Under the pieces are notes generated by a model. That model searched no databases and had not been told where the DNA came from. It worked only from the letters and a program-made list of their open reading frames with translations. Below are positions 46,080-58,066 of a stretch of 64,000 nt of DNA, one piece after another. Source of the DNA: Heterotrichella gracilis (lineage: Eukaryota; Sar; Xanthophyceae; Tribonematales; Xanthonemataceae); the NCBI GenBank assembly GCA_032358255.1, contig JAULBX010005665.1, positions 1-64,000 on the forward strand, in the 5' to 3' direction. Made by a program: the position numbers and the translations under genes. Every line of letters starts with the position of its first letter. Positions within the stretch are counted from its first letter, which is position 1.

Positions 46080-49000
46080 ATGAAGCTTTTGTCCAGGAAC
46101 TTTGCAAAAGATGGGGCTGGGGAGGTCAAGCTGGTGCCCGAAGAAGGTACACGCCACTCCATGCATTCGCTATCTGTGTCACTTACGTAAATTTCCAACA
46201 ACATACACGTCATTGTCTAAGCATGGTGCGTTTGGCGCTTCCTCACTATGTCTCCTCACGATACAGGATCATTACCTGATAGTTTCAAATGTGAGTACCA
46301 CACCTGCACTTCCTTGGGCGATGGTGGTGCAAAGCATACTAATGTAGTGTGGCTTAGGGTCCCTGCTAGGGGCTATGGGGAGTAGCTAGAAAACCCGAAA
46401 CCCTAACCAAACCCGCCTTCCAACCCGCATGCAGGCGAGGACCTGTGGCATGCCTTCAACCTCATCCGCGAGGGCGACCAGGTGTCTGCCACCACCTTCC
46501 GCAAGGTGCAGAAGGACACCGGCACAGGTGCTGAGAGCGAGAAGGTCAAGGTGAAGCTCACCATTGGCGTGGAGGGGGTGGATTACGACCCAGAGGGTGG
46601 GTGGTGGGGATGAAGCAGGGGGGGGATGGGGGAGGGTGCATGCATTTTAAATGATCCAGAGGGTGGTGGGGCTGAGGAGGCGGGGGGGGGAGTGGGGAGG
46701 CGCATGCGTTTGAAATGATCCAGAGGGTGGTGGTGCTGAGGAGGGGGTGGGTGGGTGGGTGGGGCACATGCATCTAGATTGGCGCCGTTTCGCTAGATGA
46801 GGACGTAGGTTCAGTATCTGAAGGGGGTGCGCCACGGCGCAGTGTGTTTAGCCACCTCCACGTACGGGAGGTACTGGTCCTCCTCTGAGCATGGGATGGA
46901 CAGCAGCATGGGCTGGGCTGCGTATCAATGATCACGCAGTCGCAGTCATGCACACGTGCACATCCAACACATGCCAGGGACATAGGCCCACCTCCTGCTA
47001 CATGACCACGCCACCTGCCCACGTGCACTACAAGCGCGGTTCACAGAACACACGCAGCCCCCACTAACCCCGCTGCACCACTCCCTCAGGCCAAACCATC
47101 CGGCTGCGGGGGCGCAACCTAGTCGACAATGAGTGGGTGAAGCTGGGTGCCTACCACACGCTCGAGCTGGACCTCAACCGCGCGTTTACCCTGCACAAGG
47201 GTGTGTGGGATGCGCTGGACATTGACCGCATAAGAACGTGCTGCGACCCCGCCTCTGGCGCTGACCTGGCGGCTGTGCTCATCACGGTGCGTAAAATGTG
47301 GGTTGTGTGGCCTTGCAGGTTTACAATTTAATTGAACAATGACAGGAGCAATGTTTAGTCACATGCACTGGTTGTTTAGGGTTTAGGGTTCCTAAATCTA
47401 GTGGGAGCCATGTGCGTAGTAAGGTGCTGATCAAGGTGCGCAGCAGGCACCCATGGCACGCATGATCAGCTTCCTCCTACAGCATCTACATGTTTCAGAC
47501 CTTGCCCTCCTGGTGTTGCACACAATCAATGACCTGAATGTTGGTTCTTCAAATTGCTGGTACAAGCCAGGGAGCAGGGGTCATGATGGAGCTCTGAAAT
47601 GCAGCAAGCCACGGTTGCTTAAGCCCACCGCTGCACCACCCACCACTCTTCTCCCATAAGCTCATCACACCCTCACCCGCCCCCCCATCAACCGTACAGG
47701 AGGGTCTCGCCCACGTGTGCCTGGTTGGCTCAAATTGCACCCTGGTGCGAGCTAAAATTGAGACTAACGTGCCCAGGAAACGGGGACCCGCCATCGCTGG
47801 GTATGACAAAGCAATGGAGTCCTTCTACTCCAAGGTATTCACAAGTCATCATTTGTTGTGTGTCTGCAGCATATGATGGCGCACATGCTCTGACCTAGGT
47901 ACAAGGATGCTGCACCTGTCACAGCATGTTGCCTGTGGTTAGCACGAGACGCACCGGGTACTCATATTATTACTATCATTAATCAATGGATTGCTGTTAT
48001 GAAAAAGAAGAAAAAAGTATCATGCACTTTTGTTTTTCATTTGTTGTTGTCATTTATCATCAGTATTCCACTCCCAGGTATTCCATGCGGTTGTGCGGCA
48101 TGTGGACTGGTCCGTGGTCAAGTGCCTGGTCATAGCGGGGCCTGGCTTCACAAAGGATCAGTTCAAGGCATACCTGGAGGCGCAGGCGGTGCGACAGGAT
48201 GTGCGGTGAGTGGCGGTGGCGGTGGCGGCGGTGGGGGTAGGGTGAAGGGGCCTTTAGGTGTCGGTGACTGGCAAATGGTGGCGTGTATGAGGGGTGGACA
48301 TGGGGGCCGGCCCTGCGCCAGGATGTGCGGTGGTGGTGGGCTCAAGGGGCTCTGGACGCATGTGATGGCAAATGGCATGATAGGTGGCTTGTACCCTGCC
48401 CTGTGGTTGCTTTCATTGCCTTGGAGACCCTGTGCATGCTGTACAAGCACCATCCCGTACTCCCCGCCCATAGGTGTAGCCTATAATTTTGCGTGGCACT
48501 GTTGCGACAACCACCTTCTGCTCAGGGCACTGAATCTCCTCCACACCTCACCAAACCACCCTTTGAACCCCCCTTGCAGGCCGCTCATCCTGAACAAGTC
48601 CAAGGTCCTGCTGTCCCCCGCCTCCTCTGCATACAAGCATGCGCTGAAGGAGGTGCTGGCTGCGCCTCAGATCGCGTCGCAGATCAAGGTGGGTCATAAT
48701 CACCCCACACCCGCTCCCCACCACCACCATTCTCAGGGCACGATACAGAGACGGGCTCCCAATCCAAGCACCAGGTTTTGCCATGTCATTGCGGGCGAGT
48801 AATCCAGTATGGAGTTTGGGACTATAATAAAATAAAATGCAAATGAAAAACAATATGGCACAATCAAATCAATTAATTTTCCTTGGAAGTGCAAATGCAT
48901 GTTGAGTACACAATCCAAAGGTATTCAATTGTTAATATCAAAGAAATTAATGTTATTAATGTCCCTCAGGATACCAAGGCTGCCCGTGAGATCAAGGCGC

Positions 49001-49648
49001 TGCAGGAGTTCTACACCATGCTGTCCTCAGACCCTGCGCGCGCATTCTACGGCCCCGGCCACGTGCGCGCAGCCCACGAGCTCGGCGCCATCCACACCCT
49101 GCTGCTCACTGACAGCCTGTTCAGGGTGAACGACGTGAAGAAGAGGCAAGGGTGAGTCAAAGGGGTGGAATGCCTTTTCTGATTGTCTGTGAGTAGGAGG
49201 GGCAGGGGGTGGGGGGTGCAAAGGGGCAGGGCAGGAGCTGGGGGGTGGTGGGGGATGTGCACCTGTTGTACCTTGCGTACATTAGGTGACAATAAAAGGG
49301 ATTCCCAGCCATCATCGGCTAGCCTTGTGAGCACCTTAATTAACAACTACAAGGAAGGCTTCTGTAGCTTCATTGAAATTGTGCCTGTCGACCAGAGTGC
49401 TGTGGGTGTGCCCCCCCCCCCAAAACAAACAGAAAATGGTAGAAAAGTACCATGATATAAAACATAAAAAATGACTCTGCAGGTACGTGCGGCTGGTGGA
49501 GGAGGTGCGTGCGGCTGGCGGTGAGGCGCTTGTGTTCTCGGACATGCATGTGTCGGGGGAGCAGCTGCGTAACCTGTCGGGCATAGCGGCAATCCTGCGC
49601 TTCCCCCTGCCAGAGCTGGAGGATGAGGAGATAGAGGGGGAGCTGTGA
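46080..49648 (+). CDS. PELO: Pelota/Dom34 ribosome-rescue factor
   Basis: Partner of Hbs1 that recognises stalled ribosomes with an empty A site and triggers no-go and non-stop decay. Eight exons: 46080-46146, 46435-46596, 47090-47286, 47700-47834, 48078-48205, 48580-48688, 48970-49151 and 49483-49648, 381 residues, the normal length. The start [20 protein letters not shown] matches the family. The N-terminal Sm-like domain has [20 protein letters not shown]. The central eRF1-like domain has [39 protein letters not shown] and [19 protein letters not shown]. The C-terminal domain includes [20 protein letters not shown] and ends in acidic [13 protein letters not shown]. There is no GGQ motif, as expected for Pelota rather than eRF1. 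Intron 2 has a repeated donor. Confidence 0.95.
46585..46765 (+). repeat. Three-copy repeat of the Pelota exon 2 donor, 64-66-bp period
   Basis: CCAGAGGGTGG, which spans the exon 2 donor, occurs at 46590, 46656 and 46720, each followed by G-rich sequence and a GCATGC(A/G)TTT block. Each copy keeps the GT. The first is the frame-correct donor. Confidence 0.85.
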
Positions 49649-51003
49649 CGGGGAACTAGGGTGGGAATCGGAGGCTAATTGAAATTGCAGCTAAGTTTAA
49701 ACCCGCGGGAGTGGGGGGGAAGGCTTTGGTGTTGGGTGGAGCTGGCCTGTTTTGGGGCATGGGATTGGCACAACGGCTTTGGTTTTACTTGGTTTGCAGC
49801 TGGGTGTTTTCTGTTGTGGTTGGAGAGATGGCGGGGGAAATGCAGGGAGGGGAGGGATAGTGCGAGGCATGACTGGCCTGCTGCAGTTGCCCAGGGGAGT
49901 GGCTGAAATAGGGTAAAGCTGTGTTAATGACCTTGCATACCGTAGTGGCTGAGTTGAGAGCATTGGCGTAACTTGCAGGCTATCAGCAGGTGTGCATGCC
50001 CTGTTGGTGTTTATATTTTATATAAAATATGTTATGATCATGCACATACACGTTTGCAGTCTGCGTACATTTTATGGCGCTTTTTTGACCATGAAGCAGC
50101 CGCGGGATCCCAGCAATCATCCCTGCTTGCTATTCAGGCCGCATCACGGTAATGAGCTTCAAGTTGTGGACCCTCAGGGCTTTAACGCATTACAGAAACG
50201 CACTACTCACGAGATGAACAGAGTGATGTGGCCAGTTTTTCAAAAATAGAAGAAATGTTTTCAATGAAGATATGTATATATATCTTGAAGTCACTAGCAT
50301 GACCTGCTGCAATTGCCACTTTCCGGCAAAATAGTGGTGTGTGTCTTGCTGGTTTAACATTGGTGTGAAGCATCAACGGCATGCATAATGGTTGGCTGCC
50401 AGCTAGCTGTAACTCAAATTGCAAATGGAACTGGATCATCATGCGCGCAAATTGGTCATTGAATCCCACACCAGACTATGCTCTGGAGCACAAGCACTGC
50501 ATGCATGATGGCAATATGGCATGATAGCGTAATATGGCAATGCCGGATGGTTATTTGTGTGGCCTGCAGCGGGCCAGATAACGCTGAAATAACGCAACGT
50601 ACTGATAGCATGTACATGAAAATCCAACTTGAGGCTCAACTTGGAAGCTATTTGAACCGCAACTTGCAGACCGCTACATCTGCCCAGAAGTCCTCAAGGC
50701 TGAACAACTCATTCTAGCTGCCCATAGAAACTGGCAGTGCACAAGGTTCAAGCCCGATCGATGAAGTAGTTATCCAATGTAGTGTACATGATGGCGTGTG
50801 CTACTAGAAAACTCGTTTGCAGCTGCGCACAGACATGTGGCACTTGCCACAGCTCAAAACTTTTCTTGAGCTCGAAAGTTGAACGCAAACTTGTAGCACA
50901 CCACTGCAGCAACCGCTGGCAGTGCCACACAAAGGTTGCCTGGCATTGCCAAAATCTGCCGATAAAGTGCCCATTAATCACGCATGCAATATATATTACT
51001 GGT
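49649..51003. other. Intergenic, convergent Pelota and AP2 genes
   Basis: About 1.35 kb with the two 3' flanks. A minus-strand frame running past 51004 down to 50748 is open but is not in phase with the AP2 gene. No other gene seen. Confidence 0.45.
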
Positions 51004-54000
51004 TTATTCGCTCCCGGAGGCTTTCTTGTGCGCTCCTGGTGGTCCAGCACCGTCCGGTACCTCTCCAGGACCTGCCAAGCAAAGGCAGCAGTCAGCAACC
51101 CAGGCAATGGAGCCATGTGTCCGCAGTAACTGGTCCAATGATTGCCATCAAGCCTTGCACGGTACTGCCATCATGTGACTTGGAATAAGCTGGACAGTGC
51201 ATACAAACAAACAAACAAAAGGCATTCCAAGCCGTCATCGGACTTTAAATCCCTATGCCAGCCCCATGCAAAAAAGACTGTTTTGAAATCTTTATCACCC
51301 GGTATTGACCCTATGTTGCCCTTCCTGCGCTACCCACCTGCTGCGCTGGCGGCCTGGCGCTTTGTCGCCCGCTGCGCATCAAAAGCGGCAATGGCGGTGG
51401 CAGCCTCCCTCTCATTGGCAAACCTGCCAAGGTACCTACATCACATGGCGCAAACACAGGGTTGCAAGAGAAGTTACAAACCAAACACAGGAAGGCCCTC
51501 TCGAGGGGAACTTCTGGGCAGCGACATGATTCCAATTCAATCAGTTGATGAGCAAATTTGTATTGATGATTATTCATGAGCACCAATGTGCATTACAACC
51601 AGATCATTTGCCAGAGCAAAAACCTGTTGTAGCAGCAGAGATAGGTAACACACAGCTCAACATTATGGCAAGCAGGCAGCAGCAAAACGCAAAAGGGGCA
51701 TCACCGGCAGCTTGACCACACCACCGGCGCGGCAGCGGCTGGCACACACGTTATGTCCTTCCCGCTGATGAGCGAGGCCACGTGCGCCTGCAGCTGGGCC
51801 ACGTGCTCCGGCACCTCGGGGGGGTTGGGGTTGAGGTCGCGGTGGTACAGGAACTTGGACCCCGCCATGTGCTCGCCCTTGCTCTCGGAGCGCAGCTTGA
51901 GGACCAGCTGCTCTTTGGTGATCTGCGGGGTGGGGGAGGGTTTAGGGTTCAGTAATTAGGGTTTTAGGGTTTAGGGTTGAGGTTGAAGATCAGCTAGGGT
52001 TTAGGGTTAAGGTTTTTTAGTAGGGGTTAGCCTGCACATGCTGGCATGTGTGGGTTGGCCATTAGCACCAGTGTGCATGACATTGAGGTGCTATCCAAGA
52101 GACAGGCAGAGTGAATCAGACAGGCAGGTGAGCTTTGAGCTTTGTTGATGTCTGCAGCTGTGGTTAACCATTGTGACCTGGACCATGGATGATAGATCTC
52201 TGGAGGCACATTGTAAGACAGCAAAACCACACATGGATTTCATTATGGCTCTGGTGGTCAATGACATACCAGATTTACATGACATGCGCACTCTGCGCAT
52301 GCAGCTTGCACCCACTCTCAGCCCCAACCTTGGTACCCACCGTGTGTGCTGTGTCCAGCTCCCTCTGGTACTCAGCCAGTGGGAAGTTGGTGTTTGCATT
52401 CTTCCCCCTCAGCTTCACAGCAGCCAGATCGTAGCCCACCGCCGCCTGCTCCTCCACCTGGAAAAATGGAGTACAAGGAATAAATCTCCAAGGCCATGTC
52501 ATTGAGCCAGAGAAGAAATTGGCCTTCAGGCATATTCATTCAGGAGTGGAAATGTCCACTGGTAACTTCCCTCACCACAGCTTCATCAGTATCCTTCAGA
52601 AACGACTTTCTAAAAGACTAGCTTGAAGCCTTGGTGGTAAACTTTGAACAAACCAGCAAGCTCCATGCAAGCTCATGGTCCGCACCTGGAACCCGCCCAG
52701 GTAGATCTGCTTGCCCTCATCCCAGATGTGGGCCTCCCAGCGCCCTGTGCGGCTGTGGTGGGTCACGCCGCGGAAGCGGGAAGGGGCGCGCTTGGAAGGC
52801 ACCCCAGCCCGCTTGGCCTTCTTCTTGGGGCGCTTGGGAGGGTCCCTGCATAGTATGGACAACGTCGTGAATGGTGCGCTCTTGAGACACCAGATTATTC
52901 AAGGATTCCAAATCCTGTATCATGGTATTTGAGGCCCTCCACCCTGGGCAGCACCCGGGGGCCCCATTTCCTCTAGTTGTGCACATGGTCAAAAAGGCGG
53001 AACATTGGTTCGAATACGTACGTGGCCTATTCTGCGACCTACAAGGATCGTGTACTTTTTTACCAAGCGCGAATCCTCATGTTCATAACAGCCTGGTGCC
53101 CCTGTCGTGACGCACGACATGACGCACTTGGGCGAGGCTACCACTGAACAAGTACAGTGTGTTATCAGGTAAGGAGTGGAAGTGATGTCCTTTGTTGCAA
53201 ACCATGCAAGTCCTGGGACTGCCGCATGACGCCGACCTGTCCGCCCCGACGAGCACTTTGTCATTTTGCTCCATGCACCTGGCACTTTGGAAAATTCACC
53301 GCGGCGGGATCCGTGTGATTGGCGGAAGGATGGTAGGGCGTTTCACGTTAACCAACTGCGGCTCAGCGGTATACGGCGTCTCAATTTTAATGCGGCTTCA
53401 GCTTTTCGCCCTTTATCGATATCTGTATACATACGCATATGCACAAAGTCTAGCAACGGGATAGGGGGGCAACCCGGGTGGCGGTGGCGACGCCGGCTGG
53501 CCTGATCCGGTGTCACTGACTGGAAGTAAACAACTCGTCAACGACGTCTCGCATGAAATCAGCGCATATCCTGAGCACAGAGCTGCTACATACATGGTCC
53601 TTTGCATGTAGGGTTGCAAAGCGGTCCCAGCAAGCACCTAAGGGGCACATTGTGCACTATGCGGCATAACGACTTGCCGTACGCCGGGGCAGGGGTTCCT
53701 ATGTCCGTCCCGTTGACGACGGCGTCGGTCTGACAAGTGGCGAGGCCGACCGACCGAGACTGTAGGCGGAACGGCAGTGTGTGTCCCAGAAGTGCCGACC
53801 TTGTAGCAGTACGCTGCCTAGGACACCCACGGACGACCTAAGAATCATGGCGCGGCCGCACTCAGTGCGACACTGTAACCGCATGGTGATATTTAGCCTC
53901 ACTGGAAATTCTTATATCAATATGATGATAATAAAGATAAATCTGATCTAACAGTAGCCCACCCTAAGGGAGAAAGATCCCTCACTACAAGCATGTTGCA

Positions 54001-56737
54001 GCCAATTTGGGGTGGCACCAGAGCTCACTGACAGTCCCTGGATTGCTATCCATGACCTCATGCAAATGACCCCATGCACCCACTACGGTGACTGCTATAA
54101 CCCACACACAGTTGCCTATGACATCTACTTTTGATCTACTTGGATTGAAACTCCATGCAATCATGTACCTCTTCCCCAGCTTGGACTCCACGGCAGGCTT
54201 GACCCCCTTCCCTCCTGCGCCCGCTGCCCCATGTGCCTCCTCCCCTTTTGCGCCATTCGCAGCCCGCTTGCGTCCTCCATGCGCCGCCTGAGCCACCTCC
54301 CGCACCCCCTCCGCACCCACCCCCTGCCCCCCATTGCTCCCCTGCCTCTGCAAGGCGTGCCCCACGGCCTCAGCAGACATCACATTCCCCTTGAAGTGGC
54401 CTCCCCATGTGGCCGCGCGCTGCAATCCCCCTTGCCCCGCAGCTGCGCGGATGGTGTCTGGCTGTGCTAGCCTCCCAGAGTAGATCGGGACCTTGAGGCT
54501 GGCTGCGCGCCGGGGACCCTGTGTTAGGGTTTTGGCGTGGAACCCTCCCACTTGCTCGGGCAGTTGCAGCTGCACAGGCGGGACGTCAAAGCCCCCGCCC
54601 ATCACCGCATCAAACATCCACTGGGAGAGTGTGGGGTTGTGCTGTGGGTGCGGCTGGTGGTGGGCCGCCTCCCCGCCCCCTTCCTGAGTGGCTTCCATGA
54701 CCTGGAGCAGGGCTGCTGCCATGCTGGATGCGCCGGCTGACACTGTTGGGCTGTGCTCCATGTCAGCGGTCGCCGAGTGGATGTGCATGTCAGTTGAAAA
54801 TCCTTGCCAAGGGTATCCCAGCAGCTGCTGCATGTGGGCGTCTGTGAAGGGGTCGCTGCCGGAGGGGCTGTGGGTGGGTGGGTGGATCCCCGCCATGGGC
54901 GATGTCATCCCCGCTGGGGCAAACTCGGTCTGAAGCGGAGCGATGGGGATTGGCACCTGTCCCTGGGGCATGGCCTGCTGCGGGGTGAAAAAAGGAAACC
55001 CTTGGGAGAGGATGTGGTGGGTCATTGCGATGGGGGCCGGTGTGGTGTGGCGCCTGGCCACCTGGTGATGGGGTGGAGGCTGCATGCCGTGCAGCGCCAT
55101 CAGATCTCTGTGCAGACAATCAATGGAGAAGCCCTCAGAGATCGGCGAGAACTGCTGCTGCTGCTGCTGCTGCTGCAGCTGCTGTTGCTGCAATCCCCAC
55201 CCCTGGTGCGGCGCTCCCTGGGACTCACGGTGGTCGGTGCTGGCGGCGCGGGAAATCTGCACGCCATGTTGCTTGTGGGATGGGGGGCTGTGAGGGGCGG
55301 AGGATGGCCGCACAGGCATGCTCTGCAGCGCATGCGTCTTGACCCTCAGCGGCTGCTGAAATTGCCCTGCACGCAGCTGCGCGTCATCTACCACGCTGCT
55401 TTGAAGCACAGAAGTGCCAAAACTGGGATCCCTGAGATCACGAAGAGGGATGTGGAGCGCCTCCCAATCCCTGAGCATGGGACCAGCCGATCCCTGCCCG
55501 CCCAGTGCGCCGCTGCCCTCCAACTTGTTGGAATCACGAGGGGCAGGGTGCACCCCTGTCGCGGGCCCTGCAAGCACCAACGGCTGACTGGCAAGTGGCT
55601 GCTGCATCATGCCCTGCCTGCCACGTGGCGTGCCCCGAGGCACGCTGGCCTGCCCCGCCTGCAGGGTACCGTTTGGCACGCTGCTTTGCTTCACTGGGTG
55701 CGCCATGTGTTGCCCTGCGCTGTTTGGTGCGCTGAGGGCTGTGTCACTGCCCCACTGCTGCTGCTGCTGCTGCTCTGATTGGCTGGCAGTGTCTTGGAGG
55801 TGTGCGCTGAGGCGGGGGCTCACCGAGATGAGGGTGCTGCAGTCGTCTGACAGAGGTGGGTGGCCGGGGTCGTGCTCCAGACTGCCTGCACATGCACCCA
55901 GGGTAGGGTGGTTTAATGGGGAGTTGAGGTTGCAAGTGGGACATGTTCACAGGGGTTGGGGTCAGTGGCACAATGCAGGTATTGCATCGAAACTGTGTTT
56001 GTCGCAGTATTTAATCCATTTATAAACACAGTTGTGTTCTGCATAATGCTGCTATACGCACACAGCGCTGAACCCTGGTTAAGAGTTGGGTGCAGTCGCA
56101 TGGGAGAAGCACAAATTTGCAGGGCAGGTAAGGAGCAACAGCATCATTCCTGTGTGCAAAAGCTAGGCTGCTGTCACTGGAAAGCGCACAGACGGGTGAA
56201 CTCGCAGGAGTAAGCAATAGCACTCAGTGTGTCTAAATTAGTAGTAACCCGCAGGTGGCATGCCTGAGATGGAATTTAGGGTTTAGGGTTTAGGTAGTCA
56301 CAGAAGGTGGTTTCTGCTCAACAAGTTTGTCATCATCACCATAGGCCAAGGGCACACCGGATGGGGCCACCACTTTGTGTAACCCATGGCATGCCTGAGA
56401 TGGGGTTTAGGGTTAAGGTTTAGGTGGTCATAGAAGAGTTTATCACCATGAGGGTCAGCACTAGGATAGTACCTTCCCCAGCAGCCACTGGCATTGCCCC
56501 TCGACCAGCGGCGCGGATGGCAGCGCGTACACCGTTGTGCGCCATCACACCATGAGCAACACGGCAGCTCCTGTGGGGACTTGTGGTGGCAGTGGCAGGG
56601 AGGGGTCCTGGGCCCAAGACGGCTTGCTGGAACCACAAAGCTTGAATGGCTCTCAGTGTAGCACCTGTGCAAAGCGCCCCAGTCGTCAAACAAGTTATCC
56701 AGGGAAATATATGCATGGACAATACCGGCACCATCAA
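51004..56737 (-). CDS. AP2-domain transcription factor, one full and one degenerate AP2 repeat
   Basis: DNA-binding factor of the AP2/ANT group. Exons: 56737-56473, 55885-54169, 52845-52686, 52457-52341, 51922-51750, 51435-51338 and 51071-51004; phases close to 865 residues. About 660 residues are Gln/Pro/Gly-rich disorder with two poly-Gln tracts. Then come a basic stretch, [18 protein letters not shown], and a complete AP2 domain: [61 protein letters not shown]. The linker [19 protein letters not shown] resembles that preceding a second AP2 repeat in algae and plants, but what follows keeps only [20 protein letters not shown]; the RGV and WEARI parts are missing. The 5' end is uncertain: ATG at 56737 or 56545. 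The 51750 donor (GTGTGT) is the weakest join. Confidence 0.82.
51941..52024. repeat. Interstitial telomere-type TTTAGGG array
   Basis: Imperfect TTTAGGG units on the plus strand, that is CCCTAAA in the sense of the AP2 gene, lying directly upstream of its exon at 51922. Confidence 0.85.
52846..54168. other. Long AP2 intron, no nested gene supported
   Basis: A 1.3-kb intron, the longest in this gene. Open frames on both strands (for example around 53083-53464) read as nothing recognisable. No terminal repeats or target-site duplication were seen, so a nested transposon is not supported. Confidence 0.4.
55152..55192. repeat. CTG/CAG trinucleotide repeat, poly-Gln in AP2 protein
   Basis: A CTG run on the plus strand with two interruptions encodes a Leu-interrupted poly-Gln tract on the minus strand. 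A second, pure six-unit tract lies at 55755-55772. Confidence 0.9.
56257..56440. repeat. Direct repeat with telomere units in AP2 intron 1
   Basis: GGCATGCCTGAGATGG followed by TTTAGGG units and a GGT(A/G)GTCA(C/T)AGAAG block occurs at 56257 and 56388, a 131-bp period. It lies between AP2 exons 1 and 2. Confidence 0.85.
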
Positions 56738-58066
56738 TCAGCCTAATACTGTTAGCTATGAACATGGAGTGGCTAGTTTAGATACTGCAGCCTTAAGGCT
56801 ACAGTAAACTCAGGGCCTGGTGAGGAGTAATGAGTAGATTCTCGACCACAGTGACTGACAAGGCCTCCGAAGGCCTGGCTACAGTAAACTCAGCCTGTCT
56901 GCAACACCAAGCAGGTCCTTAGGCTAAGCACTGCCCAGTGGCTCCTGGAGGCAGCACGTATACGTCTAATGGTTGCCCTACCACCCCAGGGTGTGGGACC
57001 TCTTCTATAGGCGGCCGTTTTGATCGTTTACCATGCTGCACTGGCGACGCCATGCCATGCAGCCATGTCACAATAGAGCTGTGGGTACAGCCATATCAGA
57101 GCCAGTGGTTGTCGCCCACAAGGTGCTCCGCAGGTACGCCTTACCTGCAGGACTTGGCAGCTGCCCAGCTTCGAGTTGCGCTTCCGGCGGCACGTCAAGT
57201 TGGGCACTGGCACAGCTTCGGCTGTTCTCCGTGACGGATCGTCGAAATAAAAGACTGCTGGCTGCAGCAGCTGCCTCTTACAGTACGCCTGGTTGTGAAC
57301 TCGACTCGGGCCTGGCCGTGCCTCCTAGCTAGCTTACGCACGAGGTCTGCAATAAACACTCACCCGGGTGATTGACAGGTCGGCACCTGGAGCAACCAAG
57401 CTCGCATGAGCCAAAGCTGAGTGGGCAAAAGTCGTTTTACAGAAACTTCCAATAATATTACCAACATGGAAGCCACCCGTCAAGGAATAGTAGTAATGAA
57501 TGGACAAAGAATTCGCCTCGTGCTTCCAAGCCCTAAGCCATGCTGGGCACTTCACTCAAGGGCAGCACAAAGCTGGAAACAGGTCACAACTTGATCCGTG
57601 CTTTTCATGACAGCCCCATGCAAATAACTTAGTTTAGTCCAAACAGCAAACGTTTTTGCGCGCATGGTTTGTTGGAGCAAGCTTGCACTTTCACAACGTG
57701 CTGCACCAAACATCTTCCGAAAGGTTTGCAGCGCCAAGGCAGCAGTGGGAGCGACAGTCAAACCGGTACAGGACGGGGCTGAAAACTCACATCACGTGGG
57801 GAGCACGATCGTGAGTCACTGCACGTGATCCATGATCACCCACGCTCGCAGTACCAGCACGCATCCACATGGGATCTGGGAGGATGGAAAACGCCCGCCC
57901 AATTCGACCAGCCCACGTCAGTGCTTGCCAGTGCCACACCACCTTGATCCATGCCCTCTCCCTCCTCCTGTGCAGATCTGTGGCAGGAACAGCCACATCT
58001 GCACCCTTTCTTCTCAGGAACAGCCATGCATAACCCCTTTTGCTGATTCCTCTCATAGCTGCCCAC
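56738..58066. other. Intergenic, AP2 5' flank to Rrp42 3' flank
   Basis: About 1.3 kb. A plus-strand frame at 57033-57332 and a minus-strand one at 57552-57761 are open but resemble no family and have no splice context. A direct repeat (GGCTACAGTAAACTCAG) occurs at 56796 and 56877. The AP2 promoter should be here. Confidence 0.45.

Noticed and set aside
50748-51116. Minus-strand frame continuing the AP2 gene past 51004
   Set aside because: It requires phase 0 at the 51071 acceptor, but the upstream exon ends in phase 1; in the correct phase the protein stops at 51004.
53083-53464. Possible nested element in the AP2 intron (Cys/His-containing minus-strand frame)
   Set aside because: A CxxC...H pattern is present, but no transposase or reverse transcriptase motifs, terminal repeats or target-site duplications are seen.
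54804-55778. 324-residue plus-strand open frame
   Set aside because: It is antisense to the large Gln/Pro-rich exon of the AP2 gene, whose phase joins to a true AP2 domain. GC-rich coding sequence often leaves the opposite strand open.
57033-57332. 99-residue plus-strand frame between AP2 and Rrp42
   Set aside because: No recognisable domain, no splice context, odd composition for a start (Met-Leu-His-Trp). Not enough to call a gene.
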